Source of the DNA: Muribaculaceae bacterium
GTDB lineage: Bacteria > Bacteroidota > Bacteroidia > Bacteroidales > Muribaculaceae
DNA: 41,798 bases
Reading direction: 5' to 3'
NCBI GenBank assembly: GCA_029060285.1
Contig: JAIDUH010000007.1
Span: forward strand, 1-41,798
The notes beneath the pieces were generated by a model that was not told the DNA's origin, ran no database searches, and worked only from the letters and a program-made list of their open reading frames with translations. Shown here in pieces: positions 25,885 to 37,951 of the stretch (position 1 is the first letter of the stretch; every line of letters begins with the position of its first letter). A program made the translations under genes and the position numbers.

Positions 25885-27155
25885 GCCCTAAGCACTTGAT
25901 GGCCGAATCGGCAGCGCAGGCACTCATGTCGGTCGCAATATTCTTTCCTGAGATGTATCAGGGCCTGTGAAGTCCCTGCGTCTTTAGGCTTGAATCCCAA
26001 ATGTTGCCAGTTTCTGATTATTGCATTTTGCTCTGGAGGTAGACCTGTCAGAAGCGCTATGGCAGCTTCTTTTAGTTCATGGTCTGAGTGTATCAGGGCG
26101 TGGGCATATAGAAGAGGCGCTCCTACATTTATCAGCAAGATGTTGATGCTCCCCTCTGATAGGGAAGGAGGGTTTGCATCCGTCTGTGCATCACTTCCGA
26201 ATGTCAGGCGTCTGCTCCAATATGGATCCACCTTCCATTTGAAAAGAGGTCGCAGCTTGTCTTCATCCCCCTTGGTATCCAATATGCGTTTGAAAAGGTC
26301 AGGAGTTTCTGCAAAGGCTTTCGCTAAAAGGGCAATCCTTCTGTATGGAAGGTTTTGGGGTCTTGTCCTTGCGAATTTCCATGAAGCTTTCGGGATAGGA
26401 TGCAGCGAGTATTTGCGGGATAGGAATTGATATTCCCTGCACATCACCTGATATCTCATGTCCCCTCTATGCAGCATAGGGTCAAGAAGTCCGGCCTGGC
26501 CGAAGAATATCGCCTCCATTTGCAATATGTTGTCTGAATGTCGGCGAAGATGATTGAGGTTGATGCTTTCGGCAAGCATCTCGAAAGGTATGGCATTAAG
26601 CCCGAATCCAAGAGCTCGTGCCAGCGTCTTGAAGCACGCCCGGTTCCAGTCTCCGTTAGTCGTCCTCAGGATTTCTTCGATTCGTGCTGCCTTATGCTGA
26701 AGTCGCTCTATGGTCAGAGTCTCAATCCAGTCCGATCGTCTGAGAGAGTCCACCTTGTGCAGCTCTTGCGAACATCTTATCTCTGGAGTGCCGCCGGTCA
26801 GATAAGCGAAAGTCTTGTAGAAATTTTCCGGAAGGGTCACTTTCATTTGGGCTATCTCTGTGCCGTCTTTTCTCCTTATTCGAGTGTCGCTGGAAGCCAC
26901 CACATGGAGGATGACATTGTCATAGGCAGGGTCATTGTCATGTCCGTGGCGATGCCAGTCTGATGCCCTCATATGGATTTCGATATTCCCTGCCCAGGTC
27001 TTGCCTTCGATCTTGACCTTCGCGTTGAAGAAGTCCGGACCCGAGTCTTTGTTCAGGATCCCCGGATCTATCACTCTGACTCTTTCCCCGCTCTCAAGCA
27101 GGAAAGGAAGCCCCAGCATCCGGTTTGACCATAACAGTTGGAATATCTCTTCCAT
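25869..27155 (-). CDS. DUF2851-family protein
   Basis: 428 aa; ERVRVIDPGILNKDSGPDFFNAKVKIEGKTWAGNIEIHMRASDWHRHGHDNDPAYDNVILHVV. Confidence 0.9.
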   Translation of the reverse strand: MEEIFQLLWSNRMLGLPFLLESGERVRVIDPGILNKDSGPDFFNAKVKIEGKTWAGNIEIHMRASDWHRHGHDNDPAYDNVILHVVASSDTRIRRKDGTEIAQMKVTLPENFYKTFAYLTGGTPEIRCSQELHKVDSLRRSDWIETLTIERLQHKAARIEEILRTTNGDWNRACFKTLARALGFGLNAIPFEMLAESINLNHLRRHSDNILQMEAIFFGQAGLLDPMLHRGDMRYQVMCREYQFLSRKYSLHPIPKASWKFARTRPQNLPYRRIALLAKAFAETPDLFKRILDTKGDEDKLRPLFKWKVDPYWSRRLTFGSDAQTDANPPSLSEGSINILLINVGAPLLYAHALIHSDHELKEAAIALLTGLPPEQNAIIRNWQHLGFKPKDAGTSQALIHLRKEYCDRHECLRCRFGHQVLRATIND

Positions 27156-27158
27156 TGG

Positions 27159-28181
27159 TCAGAAGCGGTAGGAGATGCGGAAGTCAATCGTCGGAAAGAC
27201 CGGAACGGCCCTCATAAGGTCCATATATGATCCCACCTTGCCTCGGAGGTCTATGAGGTCATTGAGCACTGTGCCGTCGTGTGTGGTCACTTTAGGCACT
27301 CCTCCCCAGAATTGCACTCCGGCGTCAAAAGATGCTTGCCATTTCCCGTCAGGGCTCAATGCCCCTCCATATCCGAATCCGATGTAGGGGCGGAATCTGT
27401 TCACTTTGGCTTTAGCGCTGACAGTCCCGTCTTTGTCCGGCATCATCATATATGGAGAGCCGTCTTTGTAGTCTCCTACATGCACTCCAAGTTGTCCGAG
27501 TTCAAGCATCTTTTCTGTCAGAATGTCGGCTACTTCTGGATCGAGGTAGATGCTGCCGAATATCGGTTCGTCAATTATCTGGTCCTTGAAATCCGGTGAT
27601 GTTATCCCCTTGTAAAGTCGGTCATACATATTGAGGGCAAGCAGTGATGGCATTTCCGACATTACGTTGATGCTTTTCCCTACACAGTTGCCGCCTACGA
27701 AAAATCCGGCGGTGAAGTGCCAGTGACGGTTGTTTTTGAAAGGATATACGTCTACGAGAAGCCGGAATGTGGTCATTGTCGGCTTGGAGTCCATCTTGAT
27801 CTCCTTGTCGATTGTCATTCCGCTCATCCGGTACATGATATCCTGTATCCTGTCAAACTTGTTGTTGATTTGGCCGTCGACGTAGCTTTCCAGCCCGAAA
27901 GTCATGGGAATGGAGAATTGAGGCATCCAGTCCACCCCTGCTCGTAGCTTTGTCCATTCTGTCATAGGGGATGCAACTTCCAGTCCCAGGCCCGTAGTCC
28001 CTATGTTGGCAGCTATCTCTATCGTGTTGAATACTCCGTGCTCGTTCATCTTGTCGGCGAGTATACGGATGCGGTTTGGATATTCTTTATCCTCGCCGTG
28101 GGTGGAGTTTGAAAGTTGTGCGGAGGAGGAAATTGGTATCATTGCAAACGCAATGGCAATAAGCTTTGCTAAATATTTCAT
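27159..28181 (-). CDS. hypothetical outer-membrane beta-barrel-like protein
   Basis: Signal peptide starting MKYLAKLIAIAFAMIPISSSAQ; terminal DFRISYRF; the ORF track start at 28283 is probably too long. Confidence 0.65.
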   Translation of the reverse strand: MKYLAKLIAIAFAMIPISSSAQLSNSTHGEDKEYPNRIRILADKMNEHGVFNTIEIAANIGTTGLGLEVASPMTEWTKLRAGVDWMPQFSIPMTFGLESYVDGQINNKFDRIQDIMYRMSGMTIDKEIKMDSKPTMTTFRLLVDVYPFKNNRHWHFTAGFFVGGNCVGKSINVMSEMPSLLALNMYDRLYKGITSPDFKDQIIDEPIFGSIYLDPEVADILTEKMLELGQLGVHVGDYKDGSPYMMMPDKDGTVSAKAKVNRFRPYIGFGYGGALSPDGKWQASFDAGVQFWGGVPKVTTHDGTVLNDLIDLRGKVGSYMDLMRAVPVFPTIDFRISYRF

Positions 28182-28447
28182 AGTTTTTGTCGTTTTCAAA
28201 TTATGTGACTTAAGAATCGCATCGCAAAAATAGCAAATTATTTTGAAAGAATCCGCGAATTGTCTATAAAATTTCATTTCCATTGAATATTTTTGTCAAT
28301 AAATGTGTTTTATATAAAAGATATAAGAATCTCAACAGTTAAAAAGCATAATCAAAGGCATAGTAAAAAACATAATATTATAAATGCATTATTTGTCGGT
28401 TACCATCGACGAATCATTATGGATTATGAATTATGCATCATTAAAAA

Positions 28448-29377
28448 ATGAAAGATTATAAAAGAAAAAATATCGGAAAGGGTGGATGGGAACCAGACCG
28501 TATTCTGCGTCGGCAAAATAAAGGCGACGCAGAAGTGAAGCTCATGGAGTTTATGTCAGCGTCTCTTCCGGATGCAAAGCGGTCTGACATTAAGAAATGG
28601 CTTAAATTTGGTCACTTTGCGGTAAATGGCGTGGTGACTACGGCTTTTGACGCTCCTGTCTCTCCGGAAGGTGTAGTGGAACTTAACCTCACACGTCCTT
28701 TCGTGGTCTTCAGTCATCCTCGTCTTAAGATCGTTTACGAAGATGATGATATAATAGTGGTCGATAAAGGCTATGGCTTGCTTTCGGTAGGCACTGAATC
28801 TTCTAAGAGAAGCAACGTGGAGACTGCCTACAGCATACTCCGCGATTACGTGAAGTCCATACATCCTTCTAATAAGATATTCATAGTGCATCGTCTCGAC
28901 CGCGACACATCCGGCTTGATGGTGTTCGCCAAGAATGTAGAGGCTAAGGAAGCTCTTCAGCATAATTGGAACAATATGGTGCTCGAACGCAAGTATGTCG
29001 CCCTTCTTGATGGAGAGCTGTCTCCGGAGTCGGGTGAAATTCGTAGTCATCTTGCTGAGACCTCTCAGCATGAGGTCTATTCCACTGACGATGAATTTGA
29101 AGGGAAACTCGCTGTGACCCGCTATAAGGTCCGCCGTAAGGGTAAGGGACACACGCTTGCCGAGTTTTCACTCGACACCGGGCGGAAAAATCAGATACGT
29201 GTCCATGCCCGCGACCTTGGATGCCCTATTACCGGCGACAAGAAGTATGGCAACGGTTCTGGTCCTCTTCATCGGCTTGCCTTGCATGCCGAGACTTTGC
29301 GTTTTGCCCATCCTGTCACCCGGCATGATATGAATTTCACAAGTCCCGTACCCTCTCAATTTTATAAATATGTCTAA
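28448..29377 (+). CDS. RluA-family RNA pseudouridine synthase
   Basis: IVVDKGYGLLSVGT, VHRLDRDTSGLMVFAKN, GRKNQIRVHARDLGCPITGDKKYG. Confidence 0.94.
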   Translation: MKDYKRKNIGKGGWEPDRILRRQNKGDAEVKLMEFMSASLPDAKRSDIKKWLKFGHFAVNGVVTTAFDAPVSPEGVVELNLTRPFVVFSHPRLKIVYEDDDIIVVDKGYGLLSVGTESSKRSNVETAYSILRDYVKSIHPSNKIFIVHRLDRDTSGLMVFAKNVEAKEALQHNWNNMVLERKYVALLDGELSPESGEIRSHLAETSQHEVYSTDDEFEGKLAVTRYKVRRKGKGHTLAEFSLDTGRKNQIRVHARDLGCPITGDKKYGNGSGPLHRLALHAETLRFAHPVTRHDMNFTSPVPSQFYKYV

Positions 29378-30167
29378 TCACTTTGATTATATGCCAAAGC
29401 CCGACGGTTGGACGCCTCCGGAAGAAAATGTCCGGTCCGAGGTGGAGGAGGCTGAAGCAGTGGCGCCTGTTGCTGAGGCTGTAGCTGTTGAAGAGAATCT
29501 CGCCAAGCCTGTTTCTGACGTCCCCGTGCAGCCGGAAGACAATACTCCGTTGGAGCGTTTCGTCACTTTATGTGCCAATATCATATCATGGGTCTTCGTG
29601 CCTCTCCTTATGCCGGTCTATGGTATCATATTGATCTTTTCCTTGTCATTCCTGTCATTCGCACCATTCCATACAAAGCTTGTTTTCACGCTGATTGTGT
29701 TTGGTGCCAACTTCATAGTCCCCATGCTCCTTGTCCTTCTCCTCAAGAAGTTGAAGATGATAGAGGATATCGGGCTTAATGGCCGTCGTGAGCGTCTCAT
29801 ACCGTATATTATCACTATCATCTGTCTCTCAGGCACCGGGCTGTTTCTCTATCTGAAGATGGCTCCATTGTGGGTGGCGATGTTCTATGCCGGAGGAGCG
29901 TTGGCGGCACTCATTAATTTGTTGGTCAACTTCCGTTGGAAGATCAGTGCGCATGCTGCCGGCATGGCTGGAGTGGTGGCAATGCTCATACAGGTGATAA
30001 AGGAAGGTCCTTCGTCACAGGGCATGGAATGGTGGATAGTGGGAGCTATCATCACTGCCGGACTGCTCGGCAGTTCCCGCATATGGCTGGGACGCCACAC
30101 TCTCATGCAGGTCCTTGCAGGTACGGCCGTAGGTTTCCTGTGCGTCTGGACCCTCTCCCTGATCTGA
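29370..30167 (+). CDS. PAP2-like phosphatase-family membrane protein
   Basis: 265 aa, multi-TM; KISAHAAGMAGVVA...SSRIWLGRHTLMQVLAGTAVGF; overlaps the upstream gene. Confidence 0.75.
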   Translation: MSNHFDYMPKPDGWTPPEENVRSEVEEAEAVAPVAEAVAVEENLAKPVSDVPVQPEDNTPLERFVTLCANIISWVFVPLLMPVYGIILIFSLSFLSFAPFHTKLVFTLIVFGANFIVPMLLVLLLKKLKMIEDIGLNGRRERLIPYIITIICLSGTGLFLYLKMAPLWVAMFYAGGALAALINLLVNFRWKISAHAAGMAGVVAMLIQVIKEGPSSQGMEWWIVGAIITAGLLGSSRIWLGRHTLMQVLAGTAVGFLCVWTLSLI

Positions 30168-30391
30168 GACTCTGCGAGCCCTCTGCCATTCTGCGTAAGA
30201 TAATATGTGCGTGAGATAAAATAAGTGTGTGAGATTTTCAGTACTCGCGAAATTGAATTATTAATTATTAAAGATTTGTCTGTTTGGGAATTTTTTATTA
30301 ACTTCGCATCTTGCAATGCGGCTTGTACCTGTTCTTGTGGTTCGCATTGATAGTTCATAGTTAATAATTAATAATTTATAGTTAGATAAAA

Positions 30392-30691
30392 ATGGCACAA
30401 GAAAACCAAAACCAAAATCAGCTCCAGATCCAGCTCCGTCCCGAAGTGGCAGATGGCAAATACTCCAACCTCGCTATGATCGGCCATGGCCCCAATGAGT
30501 TCCTCATCGACTTTATATTTGCAGCTCCGGGCATGCCGCAGGCTCCCGTTGTCAGCCGTGTCATCATGAGCCCTGAAAATGCAAAGCAGCTCCTGCGTGC
30601 TCTCAACGAGAATGTGCAGAAATATGAAGCTAACTTCGGTGTCATCTCTCCTCGTCGTCCTGGTCAGAACCCCAACTTCAGCAATAACTGA
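30392..30691 (+). CDS. DUF3467-family protein
   Basis: [36 protein letters not shown]...[16 protein letters not shown]. Confidence 0.9.
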   Translation: MAQENQNQNQLQIQLRPEVADGKYSNLAMIGHGPNEFLIDFIFAAPGMPQAPVVSRVIMSPENAKQLLRALNENVQKYEANFGVISPRRPGQNPNFSNN

Positions 30692-32163
30692 TGCTCTACA
30701 TCTATAACACCCTGTCCCGCATCAAGCAGCCGTTCAAGCCCATCCACGAAGGGCATGTCGGCATGTATGTATGTGGCCCTACTGTATATGGCGACGCGCA
30801 TCTTGGGCATGCACGTCCCGCCATTACATTCGACATACTCTTCCGCTATCTGAAGCATCTCGGTTATAAGGTGCGTTATGTGCGCAACATCACCGATGTC
30901 GGCCACCTTGAGCATGATGCAGATTCCGGCGAAGACAAGATTGCTAAAAAGGCGCGCCTTGAGCAATTGGAGCCGATGGAAGTGGTGCAATATTATCTCA
31001 ACCGTTACCATCATGATATGGAAGCTCTTAATGTGCTTCCCCCAAGCATTGAGCCTCATGCTTCGGGCCATATCATTGAGCAAATCGAATATATAAAGAA
31101 GATACTTGAGGCCGGGTATGCTTATGAAAGCCAAGGCTCTGTATATTTCGACGTTGCAAAATACAACAAAGACCATCATTACGGCAAGTTGTCAGGACGC
31201 AATATCGATGATCTCCTGTCTACTACCCGCGAACTTGACGGACAGGACGAAAAACGCAACCCTCTTGATTTCGCACTCTGGAAGAAAGCCGCTCCCGAGC
31301 ATATCATGCACTGGCCATCTCCTTGGAGTGAAGGTTTCCCCGGGTGGCATCTCGAATGTTCCACTATGGGTGAGAAGTATCTCGGAGAGGAATTTGACAT
31401 ACACGGTGGCGGCATGGACCTCATGTTCCCCCACCATGAGTGCGAGATAGCTCAGAGTGTGGCGGCAAAAGGTCACGACACTGTCCGCTATTGGATGCAC
31501 AACAACATGATCACCATCGCCGGAAAGAAGATGGGCAAGAGCTACAATAATTTCATCACTCTTGAGCAGTTCTTCAAAGGAGAGCACCCATTGCTCACGC
31601 GTCCATACTCCCCTATGGTCATCCGTTTCTTCATCCTGCAGGCGCAGTATCGCAGCACAGTGGATTTCTCCGACGCGGCCCTTGAGGCGGCAGACAAGGC
31701 TCTTCAGAAGATGCTTGATGGGTATCGCCGTCTGCAAGCTCTCGTGCCGGCGGAAAAGTCGAGCGTGGAGCTGCCTGATTTCGCCGCAAAGTGCTATGAA
31801 GCAATGGACGACGACCTCAATACACCGATGGTGATTGCCGAACTCTTCGAAGCCAGCCGCTACATCAATCAGGCTACCGACGGCCAGATTTCCCTCGACG
31901 AAGCCGACATCAAGAAGCTGAAGGATCTCTTCAATACCTTCCTTATCGACCTGCTTGGCATTCGTGTTGAGTCAGCTGCCGGCGAATCTGACTCAAAGGC
32001 CACAAAAGCCTTTGAAGGGGCAGTCGATCTGTTGATGGATGTCCGCAAAAACGCAAAGGCAGCCAAAGACTGGGCCACCAGCGACTTCATCCGCGACCGC
32101 CTTGCCGCCCTCGGCTTCGACGTAAAAGACACCAAGAACGGCGTCGAATGGAAAATCAAATGA
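30691..32163 (+). CDS. cysS: cysteine--tRNA ligase
   Basis: [62 protein letters not shown]. Confidence 0.97.
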   Translation: MLYIYNTLSRIKQPFKPIHEGHVGMYVCGPTVYGDAHLGHARPAITFDILFRYLKHLGYKVRYVRNITDVGHLEHDADSGEDKIAKKARLEQLEPMEVVQYYLNRYHHDMEALNVLPPSIEPHASGHIIEQIEYIKKILEAGYAYESQGSVYFDVAKYNKDHHYGKLSGRNIDDLLSTTRELDGQDEKRNPLDFALWKKAAPEHIMHWPSPWSEGFPGWHLECSTMGEKYLGEEFDIHGGGMDLMFPHHECEIAQSVAAKGHDTVRYWMHNNMITIAGKKMGKSYNNFITLEQFFKGEHPLLTRPYSPMVIRFFILQAQYRSTVDFSDAALEAADKALQKMLDGYRRLQALVPAEKSSVELPDFAAKCYEAMDDDLNTPMVIAELFEASRYINQATDGQISLDEADIKKLKDLFNTFLIDLLGIRVESAAGESDSKATKAFEGAVDLLMDVRKNAKAAKDWATSDFIRDRLAALGFDVKDTKNGVEWKIK

Positions 32164-32243
32164 TAATTTAGAATTTAGAATTTAGAATTGGTCGTTTGTC
32201 TTTCGATTTTCGAAATTCAGCATTATTCTAAATTCTAAATTAT
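32163..32243. repeat. perfect 19-bp inverted repeat between cysS and ispG
   Basis: ATAATTTAGAATTTAGAAT (32163-32181) / ATTCTAAATTCTAAATTAT (32225-32243). Confidence 0.9.
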
Positions 32244-32249
32244 ACGGAT

Positions 32250-33902
32250 ATGTATAATTATAAAAGGAGAAAAAGCAGCGTTGCCAAAGCCGGCAATGTT
32301 GAAATAGGAGGCGACAACCCCATCCGCATCCAGTCGATGTGCAACACCAACACCAACGACACCGAGGCAAGCGCAGCGCAAGCTCGACGTATCGCCGATG
32401 CCGGTGGTGAACTTGTGCGTCTCACTACTCAAGGCGTGAAAGAAGCCTCCAACATGGCAAATATCAAGAAAGCTTTGCTTGCGGATGGCTGCTACGTTCC
32501 CCTCGTGGCTGATGTCCACTTCAATCCGAAAGCTGCTTTTGAAGCCGCCACCACTTGCGACAAGGTCCGTATCAATCCCGGCAATTTCGTCGACGCTGCG
32601 CGCACATTCCGGAAATTGGAGTTTACAGATGAGGAATATGCTTTGGAGCTTGAAAAGATTCGGGCGAAATTCGTTCCTTTCCTTAATATATGTAAGGAGA
32701 ACGGCACCTGTGTCCGTCTTGGCGTCAACCATGGTTCCCTTTCCGACCGTATCATGAGCCGATATGGCGATACTCCTGCCGGCATGGTGGAATCTGTGAT
32801 GGAGTTTCTCCGAATAGCCCGAGAAGAGGATTTCGACAATATTGTAATATCGGTGAAAGCTTCCAATGTCACTGTAATGGTGGCTACCGTCCGTCTGCTT
32901 GTCGAGGCGATGGATGCTGAAGACATGCATTTCCCTCTCCATCTTGGTGTCACTGAAGCCGGCGACGGTGAAGATGGTCGCATCAAAAGCGCTGTTGGTA
33001 TCGGCACCCTCCTTGCTGATGGAATAGGTGATACCATCAGGGTGTCTCTAAGCGAAGATCCCGAGAATGAGATCCCGTTGGCCATCAAACTTCGCGACTA
33101 TATAGCCTCCCGTTCAGGCCACGACCCCATCCCCGTCCCGGACCATGTCCTCCCCGGCAAACCCCGCGACCACGCTGTCCCATTTAATAGCATACGCCAC
33201 TCCTCGCCCGTCACTCAAAGCCAGACTCAATCTGTCGTCGACTTCCCCGTCATGGATGTTGACTTCACCCTCCAGCCTGACTGGCATTATGTCTCCACAT
33301 CCATGCAGCCGAAGCTCTTTGACGATGAGCTTCCGATTGTGTTGACTACATCCTCCGACAATCGGCCCGGCGCAATCAAAAGTTGGATCGACCGATTTGT
33401 GGCAATGGGAGGCAAGAATCCTGTAATCGTCATGATGGGATTCCTCACCACTGACCTTGAAACCCTCCAGATTGAAGCTGCAGCCGACTTCGGTCCTCTC
33501 TTGCTCGATGGCTATGCTTCAGGTATCGGAATTGTAGCGTCTGAGAAATTCTCCAAAGAAGAGGTGAAGAGTGTCGCTCTCGGCATATTGCAGGCAGCCC
33601 GTCTTCGCATTTCGAAGACTGAATACATTGCATGCCCCGGTTGTGGACGTACTCTCTTTGATCTCCAGAAAACCTTGGCTGAAGTTAAGGCTAATACTGC
33701 TCATCTGAAAGGTCTGAAGATTGGAGTAATGGGATGCATCGTCAATGGTCCCGGTGAGATGGCTGATGCTGATTATGGCTATGTCGGCGCAGGTCCCGGC
33801 AGGGTCTCCATATACAAAGGCAAGGAACTTGTCAAGAAAAACATCCCTGCTTCTGAAGCCCTCCCTGCCCTCCTCGCCCTGATAGAATCCGATCGCAAAT
33901 AG
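32250..33902 (+). CDS. ispG: 4-hydroxy-3-methylbut-2-en-1-yl diphosphate synthase (IspG/GcpE)
   Basis: PIRIQSMCNTNTNDTEA, VPLVADVHFNPK, YIACPGCGRTLFDL, GCIVNGPGEMADADYGYVG. Confidence 0.96.
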   Translation: MYNYKRRKSSVAKAGNVEIGGDNPIRIQSMCNTNTNDTEASAAQARRIADAGGELVRLTTQGVKEASNMANIKKALLADGCYVPLVADVHFNPKAAFEAATTCDKVRINPGNFVDAARTFRKLEFTDEEYALELEKIRAKFVPFLNICKENGTCVRLGVNHGSLSDRIMSRYGDTPAGMVESVMEFLRIAREEDFDNIVISVKASNVTVMVATVRLLVEAMDAEDMHFPLHLGVTEAGDGEDGRIKSAVGIGTLLADGIGDTIRVSLSEDPENEIPLAIKLRDYIASRSGHDPIPVPDHVLPGKPRDHAVPFNSIRHSSPVTQSQTQSVVDFPVMDVDFTLQPDWHYVSTSMQPKLFDDELPIVLTTSSDNRPGAIKSWIDRFVAMGGKNPVIVMMGFLTTDLETLQIEAAADFGPLLLDGYASGIGIVASEKFSKEEVKSVALGILQAARLRISKTEYIACPGCGRTLFDLQKTLAEVKANTAHLKGLKIGVMGCIVNGPGEMADADYGYVGAGPGRVSIYKGKELVKKNIPASEALPALLALIESDRK

Positions 33903-34162
33903 CAACAGAAACCTCAGCCCCTGAGTATAGCACAGGGCGTACGACCCGTTCGTCCCTACCTTCTTCGCGCCCATGCGTGAGCATGGTCCGAATCCTTCCG
34001 TATATTCAATTCTCCTTAAGGAGCCTCCCGCGGGACCAAGCGTGATGTTCCCGACGGAAAGACATCTCAAATTAAAAAGCAGCGGTAAAATATAAAAAAT
34101 ACTAAAACTTTATCTATACTTTGTTGTTATACGTTGTATAGTGGAAAAAATTTTGCAAAATA

Positions 34163-34195
34163 TTTGTGAAATTTGAAAAAATTATATTAATTTTG
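34163..34195 (+). promoter_or_regulatory. putative promoter of the collagen-like lipoprotein gene (TTTG-N21-TAATTTTG)
   Basis: Bacteroidetes-type promoter ~140 nt upstream of 34338. Confidence 0.55.
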
Positions 34196-34337
34196 CATTC
34201 GTTTATAGTGAATGTCAAAATATGAGATGTCCCAGGCTCGCTTGCAATGAGTTTTGTCAGGTGCTCGTCATTGATTCCACGCGTAAAGGTAAAAATATAA
34301 CAACTAAATAATTATCAATAACTTAAAACTACTGAAG

Positions 34338-36611
<2,274 letters not shown>

Positions 36612-36627
36612 GTTTTGATTGATTCGT

Positions 36628-36653
36628 GTCCGGAGCCGTCTCCGGTTCCGGAC
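36628..36653 (+). other. intergenic hairpin GTCCGGA...TCCGGAC
   Basis: Inverted repeat without a T tract between the lipoprotein and OmpA-like genes. Confidence 0.5.
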
Positions 36654-36698
36654 CGATACTGAAACTAATCGGAAACCCAAATATTAAAGAATTCAATT

Positions 36699-37826
36699 AT
36701 GAAATTAAATAAAATTCTTCTCGCTGGTGCTATGCTTTTCGCTGGAGCTTCTGCTATGGCACAAGAAACCATCACCGAGTATTCATATGTTCCCAACTGG
36801 TATATCCAGGGACAATTCGGTGGTCAGGAAACTCTTGGCGAATCATCTTTCGGCCACCTCTTCAACCCCAATGCTCAGATAGCAGCCGGCTACAACTTCA
36901 ATCCTTACATTGGCGCTCGTCTCGCTGTCAACGCTTGGCAGTCTAAGGGTGCTCTCAATGATTTCACAGGCAAAATTGGCAATGGCCACTGGAAATGGAA
37001 TTATGTAGCTCCTACTGTTGACGCTGTTGTAAATCTTACAAACCTCATCGGCGGTTATGATCCATATCGTCTTGTTGACGTTGACCTTATTGCCGGTATC
37101 GGTGCTAACATCGGTTTCAACAACAAGCAGGCTAACGAATACAGCCAAAAGCTCGTTAACGCAGGTGCTGATAAACTTGGTCTTCTCTGGGACGGCACTA
37201 AGGCTCGTTTCGTAGGTCAGTTCGGTTGCGACCTTAACTTCAATGTTTCTGAGCATGTTGCTCTTGGCATTGAGCTTATGGCTAATGTACTTCCTGACGG
37301 TTACAACTCTAAGAAGGCTGGCAACGCTGACTGGTATTTCAATGGTCTCGCCGGCATCAAGTATACTTTCGGTCCTAAGTACAACAAGACTACACGCACT
37401 GTAGAGGTTCCTGTTCAGCAGCCTCAGATCATCGAGCGTATCATCGAGAAAGTTGTAGAGCAGGCTCCTGTCACCAACGTCATCGAGGAAGTTAAGCCTG
37501 AAATGCTTCGTCGCGACATCTTCTTCCGCATCAACACTGCTACTATCACTAAGGAAGAAATGTACAAGGTCAACGAAGTTGCTCAGTTCCTTAAGGATCA
37601 CCCCAATGCTAAGGTTGTCATCACAGGTTATGCTGACAAGGGTACTGGTACACTCGCTATCAACCTCCGTCTCAGCAAGCAGCGTGCTGAAATCGTAGCT
37701 AACACTCTTAAGAAGAACTATTCTATCGCTCCTGACCGTATCATCGTGAAGAGCATGGGCGAAGCTGAAGAGCAGCCTTATGCAGATCCAGTTGACAACC
37801 GTGTAGCTATCTGCGTTTGCGAATAA
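36699..37826 (+). CDS. OmpA-family outer membrane protein
   Basis: Signal peptide, beta-barrel half, OmpA C-terminal domain (IFFRINTATITKEEMYKVNEVAQFLKDHPNAKVVITGYADKGTGTLAINLRLSKQRAEIV). Confidence 0.94.
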   Translation: MKLNKILLAGAMLFAGASAMAQETITEYSYVPNWYIQGQFGGQETLGESSFGHLFNPNAQIAAGYNFNPYIGARLAVNAWQSKGALNDFTGKIGNGHWKWNYVAPTVDAVVNLTNLIGGYDPYRLVDVDLIAGIGANIGFNNKQANEYSQKLVNAGADKLGLLWDGTKARFVGQFGCDLNFNVSEHVALGIELMANVLPDGYNSKKAGNADWYFNGLAGIKYTFGPKYNKTTRTVEVPVQQPQIIERIIEKVVEQAPVTNVIEEVKPEMLRRDIFFRINTATITKEEMYKVNEVAQFLKDHPNAKVVITGYADKGTGTLAINLRLSKQRAEIVANTLKKNYSIAPDRIIVKSMGEAEEQPYADPVDNRVAICVCE

Positions 37827-37886
37827 TTAAAAAAATCTTCGCTTAGGATACAATATATGATGCATCCATAGCGTTATCGAAAAGCA

Positions 37887-37925
37887 CATCCGTCGTGTCA
37901 GAGTGCACGACGGATGCGTTTTATT
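37887..37925 (+). terminator. rho-independent terminator
   Basis: CATCCGTCGTG-tcagagtg-CACGACGGATG followed by CGTTTTATT. Confidence 0.85.
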
Positions 37926-37951
37926 AAGTAAAATAACCTCAATAATTGCTT

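Noticed and set aside
28182-28283. N-terminal extension of the 27159-28283 ORF
   Set aside because: A signal peptide starts at MKYLAKLIAIAF (28181); the extension looks like 5' UTR.
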